A stretch of 29,854 bases of DNA from Actinomycetota bacterium. GTDB taxonomy: Bacteria; Actinomycetota; Humimicrobiia; Humimicrobiales; Humimicrobiaceae. The position numbers were made by a program, and so were the translations under genes. Shown piece after piece: positions 1 to 6,807 of this stretch. Where the stretch lies: contig JAMCVO010000120.1 of assembly GCA_023475715.1 (NCBI GenBank), positions 1-29,854 of the forward strand. Direction: 5' to 3'. The stretch's first letter is position 1; the number at the start of each line of letters is the position of its first letter. Below the pieces are notes generated by a model that had not been told where the DNA came from, did no database searches, and saw nothing but the letters and a program-made list of their open reading frames with translations.

Positions 1-109
1 CCTGTGGTTTTTCCTTTGCAGAATCCGGAAGTACGATTCCGCTTTTTGTTTTTTCTTCACTTTCTTTTGGTCTAACAAGTAGCCTGTCTCCTAATGGTCT
101 ATATGCCAT
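1..109 (-). CDS. groES: GroES co-chaperonin, N-terminal part (runs off the window edge)
   Basis: Reading leftward from ATG at 109, the 36 visible codons begin [14 protein letters not shown] and continue through [15 protein letters not shown], the typical N-terminus of the 10-kDa co-chaperonin that caps GroEL in the cytoplasm. The mobile-loop region and C-terminus lie outside the window; groEL would be expected next. A strong ribosome binding site, GGAGGT, lies at 116-121 just before the ATG. A CIRCE operator upstream (161-187) indicates HrcA-controlled heat-shock expression. The gene is short here only because the window ends. Confidence 0.93.
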   Translation of the reverse strand, partial: MAYRPLGDRLLVRPKESEEKTKSGIVLPDSAKEKPQ

Positions 110-160
110 GCCGATACCTCCTTTAAATTTTGTCTATTTGCACATTTAATTAAATAAATT

Positions 161-187
161 TTAGCACTCTAATGTGCTGACTGCTAA
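161..187 (-). promoter_or_regulatory. CIRCE operator (HrcA binding site)
   Basis: The sequence TTAGCACTC, nine spacer bases, then GACTGCTAA matches the CIRCE consensus TTAGCACTC-N9-GAGTGCTAA with a single mismatch in the right arm. It lies 51 bp upstream of the groES start, between tsaD and groES, where HrcA represses chaperonin transcription in Firmicutes, Actinobacteria and others. The groESL promoter is probably in the 67 bp between CIRCE and the tsaD stop, but I see no clear -35/-10 pair. Confidence 0.92.
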
Positions 188-254
188 ACCAAAAGTAATA
201 GTAATATATGGTTAAGCAAAAAGCAAGGGAAAAATTAAAATAAATTAAAAACTT

Positions 255-1280
255 TTATATATCACTCCTGGAATAAACATCCACATCAAGATTAGAAAAA
301 TTTCCGTTTATAAATTCATGATAACCAAGGCATGCTACCATTGCAGCATTATCCATGCAGAGAGAAACTGGAGGTATAGAAACTTCAATATTATTTCTTT
401 TAGCTTTAATTTCAAATTTTTCCCTCAGCCTGCTGTTTGCGGCAACTCCGCCGCTTATCAGGATTTTATTGAATTTAAACTCAAGACAGGCTCTAATTGT
501 TTTTTCAACCAGTACGTCAACCACAGATTCCTGAAAACTTGCAGCAAGGTGGCAGATATTCTCTTTGCTGGCAATTTCAGGGCTTCTTCTTGTTCTATAA
601 ATCAATGCAGTCTTAAGACCGCTGAAGCTGAAGTTAAAATCACCACTTCCAAGCATTGGTCTGGGAAGCTCAATTACTGCTGGATCTCCCTGCCTGGCAA
701 GCTTATCTATTATCGGCCCTCCCGGATAACCGAGATTTAAAAATCGCGCAATCTTATCAAACGCCTCACCTGCGGCATCATCGAATGTATGACCAATTTC
801 AGAAATGCTCCAATCTCTTTCAATAACATAAAGGCTTGAATGCCCTCCGGAAACAATAAGTCCGATAAAGCCGCCCTCCTGCGCCGGGTTTATAAGAATA
901 TTTGAATAAAGATGAGCTTTGAGATGATTAATGGCAATCAAAGGTATTTTGGCTGCATAGCTGATGGATTTTGCAGCCCCAACCCCGATAAGAAGCGAGC
1001 CTACAAGTCCCGGCCTGTTTGTTACACTGACCGCATTTATATCCTTTAACTTAAGCTCTGATTGTTCCAGGGCTTCTTTGATTATTATTGTTATTATTTC
1101 AATATGTTTCCTGGATGCAAGCTCCGGAACGACACCACCATATTTTTCATGAATATAATTCTGGGAAGCCACGACATTTGAAAGGATTTTGCTGCCGTTC
1201 TGAACGACTGCTGCGCAGGTGTCATCGCAGGAAGTCTCGATCCCTAAAATGTTTATATCTTTTTTATCAATTTTTTTCAT
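255..1280 (-). CDS. tsaD: tRNA N6-threonylcarbamoyladenosine transferase TsaD (Kae1/Gcp family)
   Basis: TsaD transfers the threonylcarbamoyl group from TC-AMP to A37 of ANN-decoding tRNAs, working with TsaB and TsaE in the cytoplasm. Visible family motifs, counted from the ATG at 1280 (341 aa, normal length), are ILGIETSCDDT near residue 11, the metal-binding HxxxH (HLKAH, about 119-123), VSGGHS, FDDAAGEAFDK, FSFSGLKTAL, SGGVAANSRLR and CMDNAAM, whose Asp is the third metal ligand. In-frame alternative starts exist at 1292 (ATG) and 1304 (TTG); none has a convincing Shine-Dalgarno sequence, and I chose 1280 because it leaves the shortest leader before the family core. It is last in the ppa-udg-tsaE-tsaB-tsaD run, before groES. 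The usual rimI between tsaB and tsaD is absent. Confidence 0.95.
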   Translation of the reverse strand: MKKIDKKDINILGIETSCDDTCAAVVQNGSKILSNVVASQNYIHEKYGGVVPELASRKHIEIITIIIKEALEQSELKLKDINAVSVTNRPGLVGSLLIGVGAAKSISYAAKIPLIAINHLKAHLYSNILINPAQEGGFIGLIVSGGHSSLYVIERDWSISEIGHTFDDAAGEAFDKIARFLNLGYPGGPIIDKLARQGDPAVIELPRPMLGSGDFNFSFSGLKTALIYRTRRSPEIASKENICHLAASFQESVVDVLVEKTIRACLEFKFNKILISGGVAANSRLREKFEIKAKRNNIEVSIPPVSLCMDNAAMVACLGYHEFINGNFSNLDVDVYSRSDI

Positions 1281-1300
1281 TATAATAACCATTATCCGGA

Positions 1301-1387
1301 CCAATAGAACTTGCGCTGACTGATCCTAACCAATAAAACCTGCTCAGATTAATTAGGATCAATAAAACCTGCTAGGACCAAACAGTC
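1301..1387. repeat. Three degenerate 29-bp tandem repeats between tsaB and tsaD
   Basis: Copies start at 1301, 1330 and 1359 with an exact 29-bp spacing. Each begins with a version of CCAATARAACYTGC and then diverges. They occupy most of the 150-bp tsaB-tsaD gap, which otherwise holds no gene. Function unknown; the degeneracy suggests an old duplication. Confidence 0.6.
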
Positions 1388-1432
1388 TTCTGGTTAACAA
1401 TAATTTCTGGTTTACAATAATTCTCCTGCATT

Positions 1433-2317
1433 TTATCTCTTAAAAGGTGTAAATTCCCTCACATAAAGTGGCGCCAGTCCATAATCTTCAGGGCTATAAT
1501 CGGGTATCTCATGATCGCTTTGTTCGGTATCCTTAATTTTTTCTAAATCTTCCTGTTTATTTTTTAAATAACTGTAATATGCACACAGGTTAAGATGAAA
1601 AGCAGATTCGAAATGTTCATGGCCGCTAAAACCACTGCCTCCCATTAATGTATATGACGAAAAACCGTTATCGGGAACAAATAAAGTATTGAATTTTTTG
1701 GTAAAGTCTTTTGATTCTGTCAGATAACCGCCGGAAAATTTATTTATAAAATAATTTTTGTTTTGAATAGTTATAGTTGAAATGGTATGAGCTTTAAATC
1801 CTTGGTGTTCATCTCTGCTTTCAGGATGTTCATATCTGTTATCATAGTTTTTCCGGTCGGCCGCTGCAACGTCCAAACCACTCTCTTCCGCTTTAAAAAA
1901 TGAAAAAAATACTTCATTTCTTTTAACATCGAGCATGGGTACTATGATAATTTGTTTTCCTTCTTCAAGCAGTTTTTTAATCTTCTTTAAATTTTTAAAA
2001 AATATGCCAAGAGCAGTTATATCAAGTGATTCAATCCCACAGATAGGCTTGCTTCCTATCCAGGCAAGTGTTTTTGCAACTGTCATTCCTATCCTTGTAC
2101 ATGTAAAATCACCAGGGCCGATGTTAACTGCAAAAAGATCCACGAAATCCAGACTGACATTAGCTTTCTTTAATGCCTTGTCTATCAAATAAATAATATT
2201 AACCATGTACCTCTGATTTTTGCCATTGCCATATTCTATTTTTGACAGCAATTGCTGATCCTTATTTACTGCTATGCTTACCTGTCCGGAGCTGCTGTCT
2301 ATTCCAAGAATATACAT
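1433..2317 (-). CDS. tsaB: tRNA threonylcarbamoyladenosine biosynthesis protein TsaB
   Basis: TsaB is the non-catalytic ASKHA-fold partner that dimerises with TsaD in tRNA t6A37 synthesis. The N-terminus ILGIDSSSGQVSIAV (3-17) and the core motif GPGDFTCTRIG (67-77) are diagnostic, and the C-terminal PLYVREF matches the family's P-x-Y-[LV]-R end. At 294 aa it is longer than the usual 220-240; the excess is a hydrophilic insert at about 143-270, rich in Asp, Glu and Lys, between conserved segments. Its start overlaps the end of tsaE by 19 bp, so the two are probably translationally coupled. Confidence 0.92.
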   Translation of the reverse strand: MYILGIDSSSGQVSIAVNKDQQLLSKIEYGNGKNQRYMVNIIYLIDKALKKANVSLDFVDLFAVNIGPGDFTCTRIGMTVAKTLAWIGSKPICGIESLDITALGIFFKNLKKIKKLLEEGKQIIIVPMLDVKRNEVFFSFFKAEESGLDVAAADRKNYDNRYEHPESRDEHQGFKAHTISTITIQNKNYFINKFSGGYLTESKDFTKKFNTLFVPDNGFSSYTLMGGSGFSGHEHFESAFHLNLCAYYSYLKNKQEDLEKIKDTEQSDHEIPDYSPEDYGLAPLYVREFTPFKR

Positions 2318-2874
2318 CTTTGCCTTTCGAGTAACTTTTTAAAAACTTTTAGCTTCCTGTCCCAGTAGCCGCTGACGGCAGGGCCGTTAAATGAAATCAA
2401 CCTTTTTTCCAAATTTGAATTGAAATCATGTCCTGTAGTATATCCTGAGGTATATGCTTTGTCAGAATCATTGCCCGATGGATAAAAATATTCAAATTTG
2501 ATTTCCAGGTAATTCGGACCAAGGAAATCTTTGATCTTGTCTCCCCATTCCATGCATGCAATGTTCCTGCTGCCGGAAAGATAATCTTCTATACCTGTAT
2601 TCAATATCTCATCAGAACTATTAAGCCTGTAAAAATCTGCATGAATAAATTTTTTTTCTGAGGCAATTTCATACAAGTTAATTATTGTAAAACTTGGACT
2701 TGAAAGATTTTCCTTAATCCCCAGGCCTTCCGCAACTCCGGATACGAAAGTAGTCTTTCCTGCACCCAGCTCCCCTGTCAGCAACAACACGTCTCCACTT
2801 TTAAGAATTTTTGAAAGAATTAAACCAATTTTTCTAGTAAATGATGGAGAATCTGAAGCTAGCTTCATAATCAT
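2299..2874 (-). CDS. tsaE: tRNA threonylcarbamoyladenosine biosynthesis ATPase TsaE
   Basis: TsaE is the P-loop ATPase that drives turnover of the TsaBD complex in t6A synthesis. The Walker A motif GELGAGKT is at 34-41, followed by SSPSFTIINLYE (58-69), HADFYRL (78-84) and MEWGDKI (108-114), all family hallmarks. Length is 191 aa; typical members are about 150 aa, and the extra is a C-terminal tail beyond residue 130 with no motif I recognise. The ATG shares one base with the upstream glycosylase stop (TGATG arrangement); a second in-frame ATG two codons later is also possible. Confidence 0.93.
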   Translation of the reverse strand: MIMKLASDSPSFTRKIGLILSKILKSGDVLLLTGELGAGKTTFVSGVAEGLGIKENLSSPSFTIINLYEIASEKKFIHADFYRLNSSDEILNTGIEDYLSGSRNIACMEWGDKIKDFLGPNYLEIKFEYFYPSGNDSDKAYTSGYTTGHDFNSNLEKRLISFNGPAVSGYWDRKLKVFKKLLERQRCIFLE

Positions 2875-3659
2875 CAGAATAATCCTAATTGTTCATTCTT
2901 GTTTTTTTGCAAATCAGATTCTGCTGAAACAGCAGGTTCTTTTTTATCTCTAATACCAGAATCAGGATCTTTTAATAAATTAGTCGCTGCCGCCAATCCG
3001 GAGCTGCCGTTTGTGTCAGCATTGCCGGTTGATCCACTTTTAGCAAGACCATCCAAACTTGTAATATTTCCCGGGTTTTCATAATTTTCCAATATCATTT
3101 TGATTCTCCGGAAATCTTCTTTCAATATTTCAAGCCTTGAAGGCGTATAGAGTGCAGCAGCAGGGTGATTTATCGGCAAAACCATTCTATTTTTGACCCT
3201 AAAAACCTTACCTCTCAGCTTTGTTATCCCGGTATCTGTATTTAAAATCAACTGGGTTGAATATTTTCCCATTGTGCAAATAATTTTAGGGTCAATTATT
3301 TCTATTTGCTTGAATAGATATTTTTTGCACATATTTATTTCTTCTAATTTTGGATCTCTGTTCTCAGGGGGTCTGCATTTAAGTACATTTGCTATAAAAA
3401 CATCGCTCCTTTTAAAACCTATGGATGATAAAAGCTCGTCAAGAATCTTTCCTGCCTGCCCAACAAATGGTTTGCCCTGTAAGTCTTCGTTTCTTCCCGG
3501 AGCTTCACCGATAAATAATATTTCAGCACCGGAATTGCCGCTTCCAAAAACAAAATTGGTTCGTGTTGTACCTAGATCACAATCCATACAGTCTTTTATC
3601 TGGAAATAAAATTCCTTTAATTTTTCTCTTTTATCTTCGCTCATTTTATCTTCGCTCAT
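2874..3659 (-). CDS. Family-4 (4Fe-4S) uracil-DNA glycosylase with C-terminal clamp-binding motif
   Basis: Removes uracil from DNA to start base-excision repair. Four cysteines at 24, 27, 95 and 111 match the cluster ligands of family-4 enzymes in spacing (CxxC, then a pair 16 residues apart). The active-site motifs GEAPG (51-55) and the His of HPAAAL (165) are present, as is KPFVGQAG. The catalytic domain ends near residue 192; a low-complexity Ser/Gly/Asp/Lys tail follows and finishes in EQLGLF (256-261), a good match to the bacterial beta-clamp-binding pentapeptide QL(S/D)LF. The N-terminus has a perfect 15-bp duplication giving [10 protein letters not shown], so the start may be either ATG (3659 or 3644). 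It is the second gene of the ppa operon. Confidence 0.93.
   Translation of the reverse strand: MSEDKMSEDKREKLKEFYFQIKDCMDCDLGTTRTNFVFGSGNSGAEILFIGEAPGRNEDLQGKPFVGQAGKILDELLSSIGFKRSDVFIANVLKCRPPENRDPKLEEINMCKKYLFKQIEIIDPKIICTMGKYSTQLILNTDTGITKLRGKVFRVKNRMVLPINHPAAALYTPSRLEILKEDFRRIKMILENYENPGNITSLDGLAKSGSTGNADTNGSSGLAAATNLLKDPDSGIRDKKEPAVSAESDLQKNKNEQLGLF
3630..3659 (-). repeat. Perfect 15-bp tandem duplication at the start of the uracil-DNA glycosylase gene
   Basis: Two identical copies of TTTATCTTCGCTCAT (3630-3644 and 3645-3659) each carry an in-frame ATG on the minus strand. The same ATGAGCGAAGA string also opens ppa at 4169. The duplication adds five codons (MSEDK). Confidence 0.85.
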
Positions 3660-3683
3660 ATAATTAATCTTTTAAATCATAGT

Positions 3684-4169
3684 TTATAATTTTGTTTTCT
3701 TTAAATATTCTCTTGCAACATTTCCGGATTTCCATCCATCAGAAATAACAACTTTGGCTTCCAATTTTTTGTACGTCTGAAAGAAATTTTCTATTTCTGC
3801 AAGAAGATGGGGCGGGATCTGATGGATATCATTAATATGGTTCCACATGGGATCTTTCTCCGGAACTGCAAGGATCTTATTATCTATACCCTTTTCATCC
3901 TTCATTTGCAAAACTCCAACAGGTCTTGCCTCTATGAGACATCCTGAGAATGTCGGTTCCGAAATCAGCACAAGTACATCTACTTCATCGCCATCTTCTG
4001 CCAGTGTTCCCTCTATGAATCCGTAATCGGCAGGATAATGAACCGCACTGAATAAAACCCTGTCAAGCTTTATTCTTCTTGTTTCATGGTCGAACTCATA
4101 TTTGTTCCTGCATCCTTTTGGAACTTCTACTATTACTTTTACCAGGTGTGGGAATCTTTCTTCGCTCAT
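3684..4169 (-). CDS. ppa: Family I inorganic pyrophosphatase
   Basis: Hydrolyses pyrophosphate to phosphate with Mg2+, pulling biosynthetic reactions forward in the cytoplasm. The sequence shows VPKGCRNKYEFD (17-28), YPADYGFI (45-52), the signature EDGDEVDVLV with metal-ligand Asp residues 59, 61 and 64, and a further conserved Asp in GIDNK (96). At 161 aa it is full length for the short bacterial form. It is first in the leftward run to tsaD, 24 bp ahead of the glycosylase gene, with a candidate promoter at 4229-4257. Confidence 0.95.
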   Translation of the reverse strand: MSEERFPHLVKVIVEVPKGCRNKYEFDHETRRIKLDRVLFSAVHYPADYGFIEGTLAEDGDEVDVLVLISEPTFSGCLIEARPVGVLQMKDEKGIDNKILAVPEKDPMWNHINDIHQIPPHLLAEIENFFQTYKKLEAKVVISDGWKSGNVAREYLKKTKL

Positions 4170-4228
4170 CGTTTTTCCTTTTCAATAGTTACAAATAAAT
4201 AATAAATTTTTCCGATTTATAAATAAGT

Positions 4229-4257
4229 ATTTTATTTTAAGACAGGTAATCTATCAA
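4229..4257 (-). promoter_or_regulatory. Candidate housekeeping promoter for the ppa-udg-tsaEBD run
   Basis: On the minus strand TTGATA (4252-4257), a 17-bp spacer and TAAAAT (4229-4234) form a good -35/-10 pair about 60 bp before the ppa start. Several other AT-rich -10 lookalikes exist nearby, so this is the best of several. Confidence 0.5.
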
Positions 4258-4372
4258 TTTTATACTTACAATTATTATAATCTTTTAAAAAGATATAATA
4301 AAGATTTCAAAAATGATATAATATTTTAAATTAATTTTTATGCTTGCAATTACTTCTTCTTAAGGAGGAATA

Positions 4373-4819
4373 ATGAAAATAATATCTTCCGCTTTTGAAA
4401 ATAATTCGCTTATGCCATCAAAATATACTTGCGAAGGACCTGAAGTAAACCCGCCATTGGAATTCAAAGATGTGCCTGAGGATTCAAAGTCTCTGGTGCT
4501 TATAGTAGACGACCCTGACGCTCCCGTAAAGACATTTATCCATTGGACAATATGGAACATTGATCCGAAAATAACCGAAATTGGCGAAAACAGCAGCCCC
4601 AAAGGCGCAATTGAAGGCATTACCAGTTCCGGCAAGCGAGGATATGATGGCCCTTGCCCGCCATCCGGTACACACAGATATTTTTTTAAATTATTTGCCA
4701 TAGATAAAATGCTGGATTTAAGCCCAAGTTCTTATGTCGGAGATATTGAGAGTGCAATCGAAGGACACGTTATCCGGAAAGCCGAATTAATTGGTCTTTA
4801 TAAAAAAAAATACGGTTAA
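4373..4819 (+). CDS. YbhB/YbcL family protein (phosphatidylethanolamine-binding protein fold)
   Basis: The 148-aa protein carries the PEBP hallmarks: DDPDAP (46-51), HW (57-58), the GPCPPSGTHRY block (93-103) and the N-terminal PSKYTCEGPEVNPPLEF region. Bacterial members are small cytoplasmic or periplasmic proteins whose ligand and role are mostly unknown. A strong ribosome binding site (AAGGAGG) precedes the ATG. The upstream 200 bp is a divergent promoter region shared with ppa; tandem TATAAT-like hexamers at 4294-4299 and 4317-4322 are possible -10 boxes. The lipoprotein gene follows 36 bp later and may be co-transcribed. Confidence 0.9.
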   Translation: MKIISSAFENNSLMPSKYTCEGPEVNPPLEFKDVPEDSKSLVLIVDDPDAPVKTFIHWTIWNIDPKITEIGENSSPKGAIEGITSSGKRGYDGPCPPSGTHRYFFKLFAIDKMLDLSPSSYVGDIESAIEGHVIRKAELIGLYKKKYG

Positions 4820-4855
4820 CAAACCCGGAGTAATAAAAACAAAAAGAAAACGAGC

Positions 4856-5338
4856 ATGAAAATAAAAAGCAGATTATTATTGACTACATCAGCAGCAATA
4901 TTAATATTAGTTTTTGCATCAGTAACATGGCTTTTATCCCTCACAAGCTGCAGCAGTGACAGTAGTAAAATTGGGGAAAAAGTACAGGAAGTGCTGAAAA
5001 AAGGCCCTTCTGAAGTTGAAGATGCAGTTATTTGCAAAAATATTGATTCAAATTATGCTCCGATAGATCCTACGGATATTTTCCCTTCAGGAACAAAAGA
5101 AATACACTTATCGATAAAATTTAAGAATTTTACCAACAAGGATAACCTGAAGGTTGTATGGAAATTTATCGAAACAGGAAAAGACATAAGTACACAGGAA
5201 TTCAATCCCCAGGGGTCTGGTTCAGGTTATCATAGTTTTAATATAAAAGTTGCTGAAGGATTCCCGGCAGGAAGATATAATGTTAAATTATATTTTAACG
5301 ACGCTCTTTTTAAATCCTTGGATTTTATAGTACAGTAA
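4856..5338 (+). CDS. Small lipoprotein of unknown function
   Basis: A basic N-terminus, a hydrophobic segment (about 7-28) and a lipobox LTSC with Cys at 32 indicate a lipid-anchored exported protein, 160 aa. After a Ser-rich linker the rest (about 75-160) alternates hydrophobic and polar residues and ends AGRYNVKLYFNDALFKSLDFIV, which looks like a beta-sandwich of the kind seen in extracellular ligand or adhesion domains. I cannot assign a family. The ribosome binding site is weak. It probably shares a transcript with the upstream PEBP gene. Confidence 0.75.
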   Translation: MKIKSRLLLTTSAAILILVFASVTWLLSLTSCSSDSSKIGEKVQEVLKKGPSEVEDAVICKNIDSNYAPIDPTDIFPSGTKEIHLSIKFKNFTNKDNLKVVWKFIETGKDISTQEFNPQGSGSGYHSFNIKVAEGFPAGRYNVKLYFNDALFKSLDFIVQ

Positions 5339-5477
5339 AGCCCCTGGTGGTAAATACATCGCAAAAGTAAAAGTTTAATAAATCAATAAATATACTGCTT
5401 TGAACGGAACCTTTGACTAAGCCAAGCTTAATATTTGTATTAACATTATAAACATTAGTTACTTAATAATTATTTGC

Positions 5478-5500
5478 TTCGAATCCTCTCTCCCCAGCCA
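5478..5500 (+). other. tRNA-Gln 3'-end fragment (candidate att-site remnant)
   Basis: The 23 bases contain a T-loop (TTCGAAT), the 3' half of a T-stem (CCTCT), the 3' acceptor strand (CTCCCCA), discriminator G and CCA. This pattern, ending CCCCAGCCA, is that of bacterial tRNA-Gln genes. The bases upstream do not form the matching T-stem or acceptor strand, and no tRNA body is present. Such isolated 3' ends are typical of the distal attachment site left by tRNA-targeting integrative elements. No integrase is in the window. Confidence 0.6.
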
Positions 5501-5550
5501 CTTCAGTATGTATGTCACATAAATTTCAATAAATGGTGGGCAACCAGACT

Positions 5551-5775
5551 TTAAATTAATTCTTTTAATTCCGCTTTATTTATACCAGCACTTTTTAAGA
5601 TTGCAATACAGGTGCCTATTGGTAAATCTCTTTTATGAAATGGAACAACAACTTTTGTTTTTGTTTCAGGCTGGTAATAAATATGATGACTTCCTTTGGT
5701 TCTGTCCAGGACAAATCCTTTTGATTTTAATATCTTGATAATCTTGGCTGATGTTAAAGTAGGTAAATCAGGCAT
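5551..5775 (-). CDS. hicA: HicA-type mRNA interferase toxin
   Basis: The small basic protein has the HicA pattern: S-A-K-x-I-I-K-I-L-K-S-K-G-F, then R-x-K-G-S-H-H-I-Y with the catalytic His, and V-V-V-P-F-H near the middle. HicA toxins cleave mRNA through a double-stranded-RNA-binding-like fold and are neutralised by HicB. The start used is ATG at 5775; an in-frame GTG at 5781 would add two residues. It overlaps the 3' end of hicB by 8 bp, so antitoxin comes first, as in many clostridial hicBA pairs. Confidence 0.9.
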   Translation of the reverse strand: MPDLPTLTSAKIIKILKSKGFVLDRTKGSHHIYYQPETKTKVVVPFHKRDLPIGTCIAILKSAGINKAELKELI

Positions 5776-6001
5776 TCTCACTTACCGTTAGAGTATACTC
5801 TAATACATTTTCTTCAGTAGGTATATCTTCACCATGAGATTTTAAACTCTCAATATATAATTCTATGGCTTCTTTTGCATTTATTATGGATTCATCAATT
5901 GTTTCACCATAAGTAATACAGCCAGGAAGAGAAGGGACGAGTACTGTATATCCGCCTTCAGGTTCCTTTTTTAATAGTATTTTATAATTTAATATCTTCA
6001 T
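5768..6001 (-). CDS. hicB: HicB-type antitoxin
   Basis: The 77-aa protein shows the HicB partial RNase-H-like fold: YKILLKKEPEGGYTVLVPSLPGC at the N-terminus, T-x-G-E-T-I-D-E-S-I-x-N-A-K-E-A-I-E-L-Y-I-E, then a short acidic end. It lacks a separate C-terminal DNA-binding domain, which longer HicB proteins carry, so autoregulation may depend on the complex. It lies upstream of and overlapping hicA. An inverted repeat at 6048-6073 is a possible operator. Confidence 0.9.
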   Translation of the reverse strand: MKILNYKILLKKEPEGGYTVLVPSLPGCITYGETIDESIINAKEAIELYIESLKSHGEDIPTEENVLEYTLTVSENA

Positions 6002-6047
6002 TTTTTTGTTTTCAGATTTTTAAGAATTTTAATAACCATATTATGCT

Positions 6048-6073
6048 ATTGTTTTATTCAAAAGTAAAACAAT
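6048..6073. promoter_or_regulatory. Inverted repeat upstream of hicBA, candidate operator
   Basis: ATTGTTTTA (6048-6056) and TAAAACAAT (6065-6073) are perfect 9-bp arms around an 8-bp centre, 47-72 bp upstream of the hicB start. There is no U-tract, so a terminator is less likely than an operator. Confidence 0.45.
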
Positions 6074-6171
6074 TAAAGCAATTGACCCACAAGTCATAGT
6101 TCCGGTATAAAAATAATCTTATCTGAACTTAAAATTCGAGTTCTACCTTCGTTCGCTATGGCCATCCGTAC

Positions 6172-6447
6172 TTAAATAAATTTATAAGTTGATTTATCTC
6201 TTTTTATAATTCTTAGAATAATTATCTTTTTATCTTTATCATAAATATCGTATATTATTCTGTAAGACAAAAACCTTACCCTGAAAGTAATATTGAAACC
6301 TTTTACTTTCCTTACTCCATAAGGTTTTGGATTCGTTGATAATTCGTCAATGGCAACAACAAGATCATCAAAGTTTTTTAATTTTCTTTTTAAATCCTTA
6401 AGATCTCTTTCAGCAGCATGTGAGAATTCAATATCATATTCTTTCAT
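6172..6447 (-). CDS. RelE/ParE-superfamily toxin
   Basis: The 91-aa basic protein matches the RelE/ParE toxin pattern: an N-terminal strand and helix (EFSHAAERDLKDLKRK), the middle G-V-R-K-V-K-G, R-V-R-F-x-S-Y-R-I-I-Y-D-I, and a final strand IIILRIIKRD. Members are ribosome-dependent mRNA interferases or gyrase poisons; the sequence alone does not decide which. It starts 9 bp after the stop of the ribbon-helix-helix gene without a clear ribosome binding site of its own, suggesting translational coupling to its antitoxin. Confidence 0.85.
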   Translation of the reverse strand: MKEYDIEFSHAAERDLKDLKRKLKNFDDLVVAIDELSTNPKPYGVRKVKGFNITFRVRFLSYRIIYDIYDKDKKIIILRIIKRDKSTYKFI

Positions 6448-6456
6448 TGATACAAA

Positions 6457-6684
6457 CTATAGGTTTACTTTTAATTCTTTCCAGGATTTAGAACCCCTGG
6501 ATTTTACTTCTTCCTGACTGTTTTTTATAAGTGGTGCTAACTCTAAATCTTCCTGACTTTCAATCCATTCAACAACTGCTTCAGAAACAATATCACTCGC
6601 GTTAATATTTCTTTTAGCTGCCTCGACTTTTAAATGTGTATAAGTATTTTCATTTTTGAATACAACTGTCATTCTCTTACTCAT
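6457..6684 (-). CDS. Ribbon-helix-helix (CopG-like) antitoxin
   Basis: The N-terminal MTVVFKNENTYTHLKVEAAK followed by NASDIVSEAVVEWIE is a ribbon-helix-helix DNA-binding motif; the acidic C-terminal half would wrap the toxin. Length 75 aa. A good ribosome binding site (AAGGAG) precedes the ATG. The gene is first in a two-gene unit with the RelE-like toxin, and the palindromic AT-rich segment at 6724-6748 upstream is a plausible autoregulatory operator. Confidence 0.82.
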   Translation of the reverse strand: MSKRMTVVFKNENTYTHLKVEAAKRNINASDIVSEAVVEWIESQEDLELAPLIKNSQEEVKSRGSKSWKELKVNL

Positions 6685-6723
6685 TATAATTCTCCTTTTT
6701 TACATACAGACGTATATATGCCC

Positions 6724-6748
6724 ATATGCATATTATCAAATAATGCAT
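6724..6748. promoter_or_regulatory. Candidate operator of the RHH/RelE-like pair
   Basis: A 10-bp palindrome ATATGCATAT (6724-6733) is followed by a second ATGCAT (6743-6748), 17 bp from the first ATGCAT (6726-6731). The site is 40-65 bp upstream of the antitoxin start, where RHH antitoxins usually bind paired half-sites. Confidence 0.4.
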
Positions 6749-6807
6749 TCTTTTTCAAGCGATTATTTTAATAAAAGATATTTAAGTATAGATGTCTCTT
6801 AATTATT

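Noticed and set aside
318..740. Plus-strand open frame of 140 codons across tsaD
   Set aside because: It is fully antisense to the well-conserved tsaD motifs and has no recognisable protein pattern.
1301..1387. CRISPR array
   Set aside because: Three 29-bp-spaced copies resemble repeat units but there are no spacers between them, the copies are degenerate and no cas gene is present.
5425..5500. Complete tRNA gene on the plus strand
   Set aside because: The 3' end is present but no 5' acceptor strand, D-arm or anticodon arm can be formed from the upstream bases.
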